In this document: positions 10,954 through 19,333 of the stretch, piece after piece
Layout of the letters: each line of letters begins with the position of its first letter
Position numbering within the stretch: position 1 is the first letter of the stretch
DNA from: Terriglobales bacterium
GTDB taxonomy: Bacteria > Acidobacteriota > Terriglobia > Terriglobales > Acidobacteriaceae
Assembly: GCA_035937135.1 (NCBI GenBank)
Contig: DASYVL010000094.1
Coordinates: 1-42,601 of the forward strand
DNA length: 42,601 nt
Direction of reading: 5' to 3'
The notes under the pieces: model-generated
The model's database searches: none
What the model was told of the DNA's origin: nothing
The model's input: the letters and a program-made list of their open reading frames with translations, nothing else
Made by a program: the position numbers and the translations under genes

Positions 10954-11889
10954 ATGGCGCTGCTACGCATCGGCACTCGCGGCTCGCAACTGGCGCTGTG
11001 GCAGGCCAACTACGTCGCCGAGCTCCTGCGCGAACGCGGGCACGCGGTGGAGATCGAAGTCATCCAAACCACCGGCGACCGCGTAGCCGAAGTCGCGCTC
11101 TCCAAAGTCGGCACCAAGGGAATGTTCACCAAGGAGATCGAGGAGGGGCTATCCGCGGGGCGCGTCCACCTGGCCGTGCACAGCCTGAAGGACCTTCCCG
11201 CCGACCTGCCCGCCGGCTTCGAGCTGGCGGCCGTGATGAAGCGCGACGACGTCAGCGACGTGCTGGTGTCGAACCGCTACAGCTCTCTGCGGGCGCTTCC
11301 GGCAGGTTCCCGCGTGGGGACCAGCAGCCTGCGGCGCGAGGCGCAACTGCGAGGGCTGCGTCCCGGCTTGAACATCCTTCCTATCCGCGGCAACGTGGAC
11401 ACACGCTTGCACAAGGTGGAGGCGGGGGCGTTTGACGCCATCGTGCTCGCCGCCGCCGGCCTGAAGCGGCTGGGCCTCGAGAAATGGATCCGGGAATACT
11501 TCTCGGTGCAGGACATGTGTCCGGCGCCGGGCCAGGGCGCGCTGGCCATCGAGGTTCGCACCGGGGACGCGCACACGCGCGCGGCGGTCACGTTTCTCGA
11601 TGACCGCACGACGCGCACTACCACCTCCTGCGAGCGGGTCCTGTTGCGCGCCCTGGGCGGCGGGTGCCAGGTCCCCATCGGCGCCTTCTGCATGGGGACG
11701 CCGAACGATCTGCGTTTGATCAGTGTTGTGGCCCGGCCCGACGGCTCCCAGGTCCTGCGGGAATCGCAGGCGGGAAGCGATCCCGCCGAGCTGGGCCGTA
11801 GGGTGGCCAACGCCCTGTTGCACAAGGGCGCGGGCGAGATTCTGCAGGAAGTGTATGCAGCGTCGCCGGCGCCGCCAGAGCAGCCATGA
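10954..11889 (+). CDS. hemC: Porphobilinogen deaminase (hydroxymethylbilane synthase)
   Basis: The product polymerises four porphobilinogens into hydroxymethylbilane. The 311-residue protein has the family N-terminus (RIGTRGSQLALWQAN), GTSSLRREAQL, a conserved PAPGQGALAIE segment, and Cys238 in GGGCQVPIGAF, which carries the dipyrromethane cofactor. It lies in the hem operon after hemA. Its stop overlaps the hemD start by four bases (ATGA), so the next enzyme, which takes the unstable product, is made alongside it. Confidence 0.97.
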   Translation: MALLRIGTRGSQLALWQANYVAELLRERGHAVEIEVIQTTGDRVAEVALSKVGTKGMFTKEIEEGLSAGRVHLAVHSLKDLPADLPAGFELAAVMKRDDVSDVLVSNRYSSLRALPAGSRVGTSSLRREAQLRGLRPGLNILPIRGNVDTRLHKVEAGAFDAIVLAAAGLKRLGLEKWIREYFSVQDMCPAPGQGALAIEVRTGDAHTRAAVTFLDDRTTRTTTSCERVLLRALGGGCQVPIGAFCMGTPNDLRLISVVARPDGSQVLRESQAGSDPAELGRRVANALLHKGAGEILQEVYAASPAPPEQP

Positions 11890-12728
11890 AGGCCCCTGGG
11901 AAGAAAGAAAGGAAAGCAAAGAAAGAGAAGAAGAAGCCGCTCGCCGGGCAGCGAGTCCTGGTCACCCGAGCGCGCCATCAGGCGGAAGCGCTGGCAGCGC
12001 GACTGCGCCGCTTGGGCGCGAGCGTCGTGGCCGTCCCCAGCATCGAGATCCGCCCGCCGCGCTCCTACCAGCCGCTCGACCGCGCGTTGCGCCGCATTGA
12101 CCGCTACGACTGGCTCATCCTCACCAGCGTCAACGGTGTTCGCCCCTTCTTTTCGCGCATGGGGAAACTGCGGCTATCGCGGCGATACCTTAGGCATCTG
12201 CATGTGGCCGCCATTGGCCCGGCAACGAAGGCGGAGGTCGAACGTCGCGGCCTGAACGTTCACGCCATGCCCGCGGAGTACGTCGCCGAGGCGGTAGTTC
12301 GCTTGCTTCGCAGCCGCGTGAAAGGGAAGCGAGTGCTGCTGGTGCGGGCCAAAGTGGCGCGCGACGTCCTGCCGAAAGCACTGCGCCGCGCCGGTGCGAA
12401 AGTCGAAGTGGTCGAAGCCTACCAGACCGTCGCCCCGCCCAGGTCGCGCCGGCGGCTGCAAGAAGTGCTCCGCGACCGCCGCCCGCACTGGGTGACGTTC
12501 ACCAGCTCCTCGACGGCGCGCAACTTCGCCCTTCTGGTGGGCGCGGCCCGGTTGCGCGCTGCGCTCAAGGGGATTCGTGTCGCCTCCATTGGGCCCGTTA
12601 CTTCCAAGACTCTGCGCGAGCTGGGGCTGCGCGTGAACGTTCAGGCGCGGAGGTACACCATCCCCGGGCTGGTGCAGGCGCTGTTCTCGGCGGAGAAGGT
12701 AGGCCAGCGCAAGCGAAGGCCGGGCTAG
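11886..12728 (+). CDS. hemD: Uroporphyrinogen-III synthase
   Basis: The product cyclises hydroxymethylbilane with inversion of ring D. The 280-residue protein shows the two-lobed HemD pattern: VLVTRARHQAEALAARL and LILTSVNGV in the first lobe, VTFTSSSTARNF and VASIGPVTSKTLRELGL in the second. The family is poorly conserved, so the call also leans on position directly after hemC with a stop-start overlap. It has an unusual Lys-rich N-terminal tail of about 18 residues (KAPGKKERKAKKEKKK) and a basic C-terminus. Its TAG lies within the CTAG that also supplies the stop of the convergent nth gene. hemB, hemE and the later genes are not in this window. Confidence 0.93.
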   Translation: MKAPGKKERKAKKEKKKPLAGQRVLVTRARHQAEALAARLRRLGASVVAVPSIEIRPPRSYQPLDRALRRIDRYDWLILTSVNGVRPFFSRMGKLRLSRRYLRHLHVAAIGPATKAEVERRGLNVHAMPAEYVAEAVVRLLRSRVKGKRVLLVRAKVARDVLPKALRRAGAKVEVVEAYQTVAPPRSRRRLQEVLRDRRPHWVTFTSSSTARNFALLVGAARLRAALKGIRVASIGPVTSKTLRELGLRVNVQARRYTIPGLVQALFSAEKVGQRKRRPG

Positions 12729-13567
12729 CGAGCCGCTTTGTGGACTTCGACCGTCGTCCAGGTCTTGTCGGCGGCGTGGCAGAGGGTTTCGACCGGACAG
12801 TCGGCGCACTTGGGATTCCGGGCGACGCACAGCTTGCGCCCGTGCCAGATGATCTGGTGGGAGAACTCGATCCATTTCTCCTGCGGGATCACGCGCATCA
12901 GGTCCTGTTCGATCTTCTGCGGGTCTTCCTCCCGGGTCAGCTCCAGGCGCCGCGAGATGCGCTGGACGTGCGTGTCCACCACCACCCCCGTTGCCTTCTT
13001 GAACCATGTCCCCAGCACGACGTTCGCGGTCTTGCGCGCCACGCCGGGCAGCGTCAGGAGCGGCTCCATCTCGTCGGGGACCTTCCCGCCGAACTCGCGG
13101 ACGACTTTCTGCGCCGCGCCCACGATGGACTTCGACTTGTTGCGGAAAAACCCGGTGGAGCGGATGTCGGGCTCGAGCTCCTCCGGCTTGAGCGCGGCGA
13201 AGTGCGCGGCGGTAGGGTACTTCTCAAAGAGCCCAGGGGTGACCATGTTCACGCGTACGTCGGTGCACTGGGCGGAGAGGATGGTCGCCACCAGCAGATT
13301 CCAGGCGGTCTTGTGTTGGAGGGCGCAGGTCACGTTGGGATAGAGCTCATCGAGTCGCCTCAGGATCTCGCGCACGCGCTCCGGCGCAACCGGTTTGTAG
13401 CCGGCCGCGGGCTTGCCCCCCCCGCGCTTGGCCGACTTGGGCTTGGCGCTCGGACGGACGTCCTGCTTCGTCCTGGCGGGCGTTACGGTGGGGCGGCTGT
13501 GCGTCTTGCGCGCGCCTTCCTGGCGTCCGGTCTTCGCGGGTTGTCTGGGAACGACTCCTCGGACCAT
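12725..13567 (-). CDS. nth: Endonuclease III (DNA glycosylase/AP lyase)
   Basis: The product removes oxidised pyrimidines in base-excision repair. The helix-hairpin-helix LPGVARKTANVVLG carries the catalytic Lys179, and VVVDTH carries Asp198. The 4Fe-4S loop is complete, with Cys247, 254, 257 and 263 in the C-x6-C-x2-C-x5-C spacing. The protein is 280 residues, about 65 longer than E. coli Nth. The excess is a basic, low-complexity N-terminal tail up to residue ~57. No ribosome site is visible before ATG 13567, so a later start is possible. It is convergent with hemD and divergent from chdC. Confidence 0.95.
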   Translation of the reverse strand: MVRGVVPRQPAKTGRQEGARKTHSRPTVTPARTKQDVRPSAKPKSAKRGGGKPAAGYKPVAPERVREILRRLDELYPNVTCALQHKTAWNLLVATILSAQCTDVRVNMVTPGLFEKYPTAAHFAALKPEELEPDIRSTGFFRNKSKSIVGAAQKVVREFGGKVPDEMEPLLTLPGVARKTANVVLGTWFKKATGVVVDTHVQRISRRLELTREEDPQKIEQDLMRVIPQEKWIEFSHQIIWHGRKLCVARNPKCADCPVETLCHAADKTWTTVEVHKAAR

Positions 13568-13629
13568 GGGAACGCGAGATTACAATAGAGCGTGCACCCG
13601 CTACAATTAACGATTCCGTGGGGAGACGA

Positions 13630-14490
13630 ATGCCGACCAGCAAGACAGCGGTGAAGGCGACGCAGGAAAAGTTGCCCGCGCTGCCCCTGACCATCGAGGG
13701 CTCGAGCGTGCTGCATCAGATGATGCGCGTGCGCTGGGCCGCCTGGCGCAAGCTGTCCTTCGCGCAGAAGCAGCACGTGGCGAAGGAGGCCGCGGCGGCG
13801 CTCGGCCCCATGGAGCAGGCGGGGGAGAGCGCCCTCTATTCCATGCTGGGACACAAGGGCGACCTGATGTTCCTCCACTTCCGCGACACCTTTGACGCGC
13901 TCAACGCCACCGAGCTGCGCTTGCAGAACCTGGAACTCTTTGACTACCTGGAGCCCGCGACCTCGTTTCTGTCGGTCATCGAACTGGGCCTGTACGACTC
14001 CACGGTGAAGTTGTACAAGTCGCTGGTGGAGCGTGGCGTGGAGCCGCACTCGGCGGAGTGGCACAAGGAAGCGGAAGAGCTGATGCGGCGGCAGGAGCAG
14101 GCGATGGCCTCGCGACTGCGTCCCAAGATCCCGGAGGCGCCCTACATCAACTTCTATCCCATGGACCGCAAGCGCGGCGAGGACAAGAACTGGTACAGGC
14201 TGCCCATCGAGGAGCGCCAGCGGCAGATGGAGGAGCACGGCCTGGTGGGCCGGCGTTACGCCGGCAAGGTACAGCAGATCATCACCGGCTCCATCGGCTT
14301 CGACGACTGGGAGTGGGGCGTGGACCTGTTCGCCCAGGACCCGCTGGTCTTCAAGCGCCTGATCTACGAGATGCGCTTCGACGAGGTCAGCGCGGTGTAC
14401 GCGCTGTTCGGGCCGTTTTACATCGGCATCCGCTGCCCCGTGGCCCAGGTGGGAGAGTTGCTGAGCAGGGAATTCGCGCAGAAACCATAG
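13630..14490 (+). CDS. chdC: Coproheme decarboxylase (HemQ/ChdC, chlorite dismutase family)
   Basis: The product oxidatively decarboxylates iron-coproporphyrin III to haem b, the last step of the coproporphyrin-dependent pathway. The 286-residue protein has the ChdC signature YPMDRKR with the catalytic Tyr176, which true chlorite dismutases lack. The expected proximal haem ligand is His203 in MEEHGLVGRRY, and the C-terminal ferredoxin-like half (GSIGFDDWEWGVDLF) is present. ATG 13630 is chosen because GGGAG lies just upstream; GTG 13618 is less likely. The gene sits near hemA, hemC and hemD with only the opposite-strand nth between. A TACAAT at 13602-13607 may be its -10 box. Confidence 0.92.
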   Translation: MPTSKTAVKATQEKLPALPLTIEGSSVLHQMMRVRWAAWRKLSFAQKQHVAKEAAAALGPMEQAGESALYSMLGHKGDLMFLHFRDTFDALNATELRLQNLELFDYLEPATSFLSVIELGLYDSTVKLYKSLVERGVEPHSAEWHKEAEELMRRQEQAMASRLRPKIPEAPYINFYPMDRKRGEDKNWYRLPIEERQRQMEEHGLVGRRYAGKVQQIITGSIGFDDWEWGVDLFAQDPLVFKRLIYEMRFDEVSAVYALFGPFYIGIRCPVAQVGELLSREFAQKP

Positions 14491-14540
14491 CCGCGGCCGG
14501 CGATTGACGCCGGAGCCGCGGGCGGCTACTCTGAATCGCT

Positions 14541-14768
14541 ATGTCCGTAAAAGCCATCCAACTCGGCCAAGTCTGGCGCAACGATCAGGACGGCAAGGAT
14601 TACCTGGTCACCAAGCTCTACAGCGAGGTCTTCAGCCAGTACGTCATGCTGCGCCATGCGGGCGCGGACGCGGCCAGCGGCGATACCACCCGCGTCAAGG
14701 TGGACAAGAGCTCGGAGGGCGCCAAGCTGCCTGGATACACCTTCACCCAGGAATCGCAGGAATTCTAG
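14541..14768 (+). CDS. Small basic/beta-type protein of unknown function
   Basis: This is a 75-residue protein. The sequence reads like a small beta barrel (AIQLGQVWRNDQDGKDYLVT, then QYVMLRHAG), with a charged middle and a Phe terminus. No signal peptide, membrane helix or known motif is seen. It starts 50 bases after chdC on the same strand, and composition matches the neighbours. The open frame and third-position GC bias support a real gene. I do not recognise the family. Confidence 0.6.
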   Translation: MSVKAIQLGQVWRNDQDGKDYLVTKLYSEVFSQYVMLRHAGADAASGDTTRVKVDKSSEGAKLPGYTFTQESQEF

Positions 14769-14807
14769 GGCCGGGCGATCGCCCGTCCACACAGGGAGAC
14801 TCGCGGA

Positions 14808-15086
14808 ATGACCCAGCCGTTCAAGTGCCCGAAGTGCGGAGCTCACGACTCCGCGGTGGTGCTCACCGGATGCAACATCAAGGGAGCCACCGTGGAGGAG
14901 CGCTACATGTGGGACGACGAGGTCCACGAATACATCTTCGGGGGCTCCCTGGTGGTGGAGCGCGAATCGGTGGAGAACCAGGCGGGCCACGCCGTTTGTT
15001 CGGATTGCGAGGCCGACGTCACCGAGGCCGTCACCGCCTACGAGCAGTCGCAGCCCGGCTCGGGCAACGGCGAAGCCCAGGCATGA
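14808..15086 (+). CDS. Small zinc-ribbon protein
   Basis: This 92-residue protein has CPKCG near the N-terminus (residues 7-11) and a second pair, CSDC, near residues 64-67. The C-x2-C ... C-x2-C pattern predicts a zinc ribbon. An acidic, aromatic segment lies between the pairs (ERYMWDDEVHEYIFGG) and a flexible Gly/Ser/Ala tail follows. A GGGAG-type ribosome site lies about 10 bases before the ATG. It follows the 75-residue gene on the same strand, so the two may be co-transcribed. A role in nucleic acid or protein binding is possible but not shown. Confidence 0.7.
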   Translation: MTQPFKCPKCGAHDSAVVLTGCNIKGATVEERYMWDDEVHEYIFGGSLVVERESVENQAGHAVCSDCEADVTEAVTAYEQSQPGSGNGEAQA

Positions 15087-15105
15087 GCTGTTCCTTCCAT
15101 CCCTG

Positions 15106-15729
15106 ATGATCGCCCAAATCATCGAGCTGCTCTCGGCGTTCGTCATCTACGTGATCTCCGCCGGCGGCTACGCCGGCATCGTGCTGCTGATGGCCATCGA
15201 GTCGGCCTGCATCCCCCTGCCCTCGGAAGTCATCATGCCGTTCTCTGGATACCTGGTGTTCACCGGCCGCTTCGACCTGCTGTGGGTGGCCACCGCCGGA
15301 GCCATCGGATGCAACCTCGGGTCCGTGGCAGCCTACGAAGTCGGCGCCTTCGGTGGCCGGCGGCTGGTGGAGAAGTATGGCTTCTACATTTTCATGACCG
15401 ACGTCGAGCTGGCCTGGGCCGACCGCTTCTTCGCCCGCTACGGCAACGCTGCCGTCTTCGTGGCGCGCCTGCTGCCCGTCGTCCGCACCTTCATCGCCTT
15501 GCCCGCCGGCATCGCCCACATGCCCCGAGCGCGCTTCCACCTGTACACCTTCCTCGGCTCCTGGCCCTGGTGCTATGGCCTGGCTTACCTGGGAATGAAG
15601 GCGGGAGAACACTGGGACTACCTGGGGAAGTACTTCCACCGCTTCGACGCGGTCATCGGCGCGGTGATCGCCATCGTCGTCGTCTGGTTCGTGTGGACAC
15701 ACTGGAAGCACCGGCTGCGGCCGGCGTAG
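15106..15729 (+). CDS. DedA-family membrane protein
   Basis: This is a 207-residue inner-membrane protein with four or more hydrophobic stretches. DedA features are the ESACIPLPSEVIMPFSGYL re-entrant-loop motif near residue 34 and RLLPVVRTFIALPAG around residue 121. DedA/SNARE-associated proteins are proposed undecaprenyl-phosphate or phospholipid translocases, and several are needed for envelope integrity and drug tolerance. Which lipid this copy moves cannot be told. Its TAG is followed directly by the stop of the convergent SDR gene, with no intergenic base. Confidence 0.92.
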   Translation: MIAQIIELLSAFVIYVISAGGYAGIVLLMAIESACIPLPSEVIMPFSGYLVFTGRFDLLWVATAGAIGCNLGSVAAYEVGAFGGRRLVEKYGFYIFMTDVELAWADRFFARYGNAAVFVARLLPVVRTFIALPAGIAHMPRARFHLYTFLGSWPWCYGLAYLGMKAGEHWDYLGKYFHRFDAVIGAVIAIVVVWFVWTHWKHRLRPA

Positions 15730-16575
15730 CTAGCCGATCCGCATCGCGCGCTCGATCAACCGCTCGTAAGTCTTCCAGGGCAGGATGGCGCGCAACCAGA
15801 ACTGCAGGTGGGCGTCAGCGCCGATGCGGTAGCGCAGCTTGGGGTTAGGGTTCTCTGCGATGCGGGCGATGAGGTCGGCCACCACGCGCGCGTCGCGCTT
15901 GTGCACCTCGGTCCTGACGAACTCCGTAAAGCGCTTCCCGCGCTCGTGGTTGGGAGACTGCGGCGAGATGGCGAACTCGCCCAGGTGCACGTTGCGCTCC
16001 CAGATGTCGGTCTGAAAGGCGCCGGGCTCCACCAGCACCACGCGGATGCCGAGCGAGCGCAGTTCGATGCGCAGCGCCTCGCTCCATCCCTCCAGGGCAA
16101 ACTTGGAGGCGCTGTAAGCCCCAGTGACCGGCGCCGCGGCCCGGCCGCTGATGGAGGAGATCATGATGATGTGGCCGGAGCCCTGCTTGCGCATCACGGG
16201 GAGGACCGCCTTGGTCATGGCCACGTGCCCGAAGTAATTGGTTTCGAACTGCATGCGGATCTCTTCCATCTTCAGGTCCTCGGCAAAGCCGGCAACGGCG
16301 AAGCCGGCGTTGTTCACCAGCACATCGATGCGGCCGTGGTCGCGCACGATCTCCGCCACCACCGTGGGGATGGAGTCGAACTCGGTAACATCGAGGCGCC
16401 GGAAGTCGAGCCGCCCGGCGACACCGGCGGTGGCCGCGGCTTCGTCCAGCCGGGTACGCCGCGAGAGGTTGCGCACAGTGGCCACTACGGTATGCCCGCG
16501 CCGGGCCAGCTCCACCGCCGTCAGCAGGCCGATCCCGCTGGAGGCGCCGGTGATGACGACGATTTTTCCGCGCAT
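15730..16575 (-). CDS. Short-chain dehydrogenase/reductase
   Basis: This 281-residue classical SDR has the cofactor motif TGASSGIG (residues 9-16), NNAG, the catalytic Ser in MISSISG and the YSASK pair. The basic residues after strand 2 (VRNLSRR) hint at NADP(H). The C-terminus (residues ~190-281) is a substrate-binding extension with helices. The substrate is unknown. An AGG about eight bases upstream is the only ribosome-site candidate. It is divergent from ino1 across a 156-base region containing a 12-bp palindrome. Confidence 0.9.
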   Translation of the reverse strand: MRGKIVVITGASSGIGLLTAVELARRGHTVVATVRNLSRRTRLDEAAATAGVAGRLDFRRLDVTEFDSIPTVVAEIVRDHGRIDVLVNNAGFAVAGFAEDLKMEEIRMQFETNYFGHVAMTKAVLPVMRKQGSGHIIMISSISGRAAAPVTGAYSASKFALEGWSEALRIELRSLGIRVVLVEPGAFQTDIWERNVHLGEFAISPQSPNHERGKRFTEFVRTEVHKRDARVVADLIARIAENPNPKLRYRIGADAHLQFWLRAILPWKTYERLIERAMRIG

Positions 16576-16652
16576 AAGGAAACCTCAGGGTCGATTCTGG
16601 TTGGCGTGCCATTGAATCATCGAACGCGTGCCCAGTCGAGGGCTCCATCGCC

Positions 16653-16664
16653 GATTTGCAAATC
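16653..16664. promoter_or_regulatory. 12-bp perfect palindrome between divergent genes
   Basis: GATTTGCAAATC is self-complementary and AT-rich in a GC-rich region. It lies between the divergent starts of the SDR (16575) and ino1 (16732). It has the form of an operator for a dimeric regulator, but there is no direct evidence of binding. Confidence 0.3.
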
Positions 16665-16731
16665 CGCGCCTGATACGCGAAGATAATCCGTTTTTCCGTC
16701 GCTGCGCCACACTTTCAGACGAGGACGTATC

Positions 16732-18093
16732 ATGACTGCACGGGCTGCACACGCCAGGAAGAGCACGAAATCGGAACCCCAGGGCGAGATCGCCAAGGCC
16801 CGCGGCAAGCTGGGCGTGATGATCCCCGGCATGGGCGCGGTGGCCACTACCTTTGTGGCCGGTGTGGAAGCCATCCGCAAGGGGTACGCCAAACCCATCG
16901 GGTCGCTCACTCAGATGGGGACCATCCGCCTGGGCAAGCGCACCGACGGCCGCGCGCCCCTGATCAAGAAGTTCGTGCCGCTCGCCCCCCTGAGCAACCT
17001 GGTCTTCACCGGATGGGACATCTTCGAAGACGACATGTACACCGCCGCGCGCAAGGCCGGGGTGCTGGAAAAAGAGCTGCTCGACCGGGTGAAGCCCTTC
17101 CTCGAATCCGTCCAGCCGCGCCCCGCGGTCTTCGACCAGCGCTACGTCAAGAAGCTCAACGGTCCCAACGTCAAAAAGGGCAAGAACAAGATGGAACTGG
17201 CGGAGCAGCTTCGCGCCGACATCCGCGACTTCAAGAAGACCTCCGGCGCCGACCGCCTGGTGATGATCTGGTGTGCCTCGACCGAGATCTTCCTGAAGCC
17301 GAGCCGGGTGCACGCCTCGCTCAAAGCCTTCGAAAAGGGGCTGCTGGAGAACGACGAGGACATCGCGCCCTCGATGGTCTACGCCTACGCCGCGCTCTCC
17401 GAGGGCGTGCCCTTCGCCAACGGCGCGCCGAACCTCACCGTGGACATCCGTGCGATGCACGAGTTGGCGCGGCGCAATGAGGCTCCCATCTGCGGCAAGG
17501 ACTACAAGACTGGCCAGACGCTGCTCAAGACCATCCTCGCCCCCGGCTTCAAGGCGCGCATGCTGGGACTGCACGGCTGGTTCTCTACCAACATCCTGGG
17601 CAACCGCGACGGGGAAGTGCTGGACGATCCCGACGCGTTCAAGACCAAGGAAGAGTCGAAGCTCTCGGTGCTGGAGCAGATCCTGCAGCCAGACCTCTAT
17701 CCCGAGCTCTATGACAAGCTCTACCACAAGGTGCGCATCAACTATTATCCGCCTCGTGGCGACAACAAAGAGGGCTGGGACAACATCGACATCTTCGGCT
17801 GGCTGGGATATCCCATGCAGATCAAGGTGGACTTCCTCTGCCGCGACTCCATCCTGGCCGCGCCCCTCGTGCTCGACCTGGTGCTCTTCCTCGACCTGGC
17901 GCAGCGCAGCTCGAAGTTGCGACACCTGGGCATCCAGGAGTGGCTGAGCTTCTACTTCAAGTCGCCCATGACCGCCCCCGGCCTCTACGCCGAGCACGAC
18001 CTCTTCATCCAACTCATGAAGCTCAAGAACACCCTGCGCCACCTGCAGGGGGAGGGGCTGATCACCCACCTGGGGCTGGAGTATTACGACTAG
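16732..18093 (+). CDS. ino1: Inositol-3-phosphate synthase (myo-inositol-1-phosphate synthase)
   Basis: The product converts glucose-6-phosphate to 1L-myo-inositol-1-phosphate with bound NAD. The 453-residue protein has a Gly-rich nucleotide-binding N-terminus (GVMIPGMGAVATTFVAGVEA), LTQMGTIRLGKR, the WCASTEIF segment, CGKDYKTGQTL and GWFSTNILGNRDG, which together match the Ino1 family. It ends in LITHLGLEYYD. GAGGA lies about six bases before the ATG. Inositol phosphate could feed inositol lipids or compatible solutes. The extreme 3' end is repeated, with synonymous changes, at 20234-20278 on the far side of an AT-richer insert, so the end of this gene appears to be an insertion site. Confidence 0.95.
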   Translation: MTARAAHARKSTKSEPQGEIAKARGKLGVMIPGMGAVATTFVAGVEAIRKGYAKPIGSLTQMGTIRLGKRTDGRAPLIKKFVPLAPLSNLVFTGWDIFEDDMYTAARKAGVLEKELLDRVKPFLESVQPRPAVFDQRYVKKLNGPNVKKGKNKMELAEQLRADIRDFKKTSGADRLVMIWCASTEIFLKPSRVHASLKAFEKGLLENDEDIAPSMVYAYAALSEGVPFANGAPNLTVDIRAMHELARRNEAPICGKDYKTGQTLLKTILAPGFKARMLGLHGWFSTNILGNRDGEVLDDPDAFKTKEESKLSVLEQILQPDLYPELYDKLYHKVRINYYPPRGDNKEGWDNIDIFGWLGYPMQIKVDFLCRDSILAAPLVLDLVLFLDLAQRSSKLRHLGIQEWLSFYFKSPMTAPGLYAEHDLFIQLMKLKNTLRHLQGEGLITHLGLEYYD

Positions 18094-18200
18094 CGGTTAT
18101 CCCTTCAAACGACCACGTCCCAGCGCTCTGACATACGCTAATATTCGAAGCTCGCCGGTGTCCGCAGCAGAGTTGTAAGCGTCGCTCCACGAGAGAACAA

Positions 18201-19307
18201 ATGAACTCGAAACCTGTTTTTCTCGGAAGCCCGCCAGAAATCCGCCAAGCCATCTGTGCGCTTGCAGCACAGAGTTCGCGACTGGACATGGCGGCTGCTT
18301 TTGTTGGAGCGGACTGGTGGGAGCGGTTGGCCAATTATGGCGGAAAGATGCGTGTCATCTGCTGGCTGACCAGCACCAACACCAATCCCGATGCGGTGGC
18401 TGAGATGAGGTCTCGGTCGGGGGTCATAGTCAAACAGCGTAATTCAATGCACGCCAAGGTCTATCTTGCTCCCGGCATTGGAGCCGTCGTCGGTTCAGCT
18501 AACCTCTCCAAGGCTGCACTCGCGGACGAACAGGACATAGCAGGACAGAATGAGGCAGCCGTCTTAGTTCGGGACTCTTCTGTGGTCTCCAGCATCTCCG
18601 CTTGGTTCGAGGACTTATGGCGAGACAAACTGACGCGAGCTATAACAGACGAAGACTTGGAGCGCGCGAGAATCGCACGGAAGAAAGCTCAGAGAGGGGA
18701 CCGAAAGAGACCCCGCCCAGGCTTCGCGATGCAGTTGCCAAGAACCCTGAAGACGGAGAGCACCTTTCGTCGCTTGGAGAAGTGGGCGAAGCAGGTTCGC
18801 GGGTTAGACCTGGCCAGGTCTTTAGGTGAACACCATAATTTCTTCGCATGCCTAGTTCCTGCAACCCTTTCCGAGTCGCAAAGAAACAACCTCATCCGTC
18901 TACTGACCAAGTACGTGAAACACCGGACTGCATACCGCAGATTCGACCGCGAACCACTGGAGCGCGCTAGAAAGGGCTTAACCCTCCTCTTCGATGAAGG
19001 AGAGGATCTCCAGCACCGTCTTGAGGAGTTAGATCGGTTGAATCTGCTGCCGGGCATGAAAGTGCCGTCGCTGAGCCTGCTGCTCTATTGGCGTGAGCCT
19101 CGGCGATACGTGCCTTACAACCAAAAGACACAAAACTTCATGGAAGACTTTGGGTTGAAGAGGCGCGGTTTGAGCGCTGCTAGTCCTAAGTGCTACGCGA
19201 ACTGGCTCGGCTATGCCACTAGATTGCAGCAGCGACTCCGGCTACCATTTCCCGGTCATTTAGACCGAATGATTACACGGTACCTCGATTTCGCACTCGG
19301 TAGATAA
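18201..19307 (+). CDS. PLD-family (HKD-like) nuclease or phosphodiesterase
   Basis: This is a 368-residue protein. Residues ~1-165 form a phospholipase D-like domain with one catalytic motif: His84 and Lys86 (MHAKVYL), then GSANLSKAAL with Asn101. The Asp of a classical HxK(x4)D motif is replaced by Pro, as tolerated in some single-motif PLD nucleases, which act as dimers. Residues ~165-185 are a basic linker (ERARIARKKAQRGDRKRPRP). The C-terminal ~180 residues are an unrecognised domain rich in Arg, Leu and aromatic residues. A DNA-cleaving or repair/defence role is plausible. GAGAG lies four bases before the ATG. The linker contains the 35-bp segment shared, inverted, with the neighbouring TPR gene. 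Confidence 0.8.
   Translation: MNSKPVFLGSPPEIRQAICALAAQSSRLDMAAAFVGADWWERLANYGGKMRVICWLTSTNTNPDAVAEMRSRSGVIVKQRNSMHAKVYLAPGIGAVVGSANLSKAALADEQDIAGQNEAAVLVRDSSVVSSISAWFEDLWRDKLTRAITDEDLERARIARKKAQRGDRKRPRPGFAMQLPRTLKTESTFRRLEKWAKQVRGLDLARSLGEHHNFFACLVPATLSESQRNNLIRLLTKYVKHRTAYRRFDREPLERARKGLTLLFDEGEDLQHRLEELDRLNLLPGMKVPSLSLLLYWREPRRYVPYNQKTQNFMEDFGLKRRGLSAASPKCYANWLGYATRLQQRLRLPFPGHLDRMITRYLDFALGR
18722..18756 (+). repeat. Inverted repeat arm A (inside PLD gene)
   Basis: These 35 bases are identical to the reverse complement of 19806-19840. Similarity extends a few bases on each side with scattered changes. In the PLD frame the arm encodes residues ~174-186 (FAMQLPRTLKT). The frame that matches the TPR protein (LRDAVAKNPEDG) is a different one here. 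Confidence 0.95.
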
Positions 19308-19333
19308 CTCAACCCCGCTGCAGGTTTTTCACT

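Noticed and set aside
13630-14490. Chlorite dismutase
   Set aside because: The protein has the Tyr-containing YPMDRKR motif of coproheme decarboxylases and sits among haem genes.
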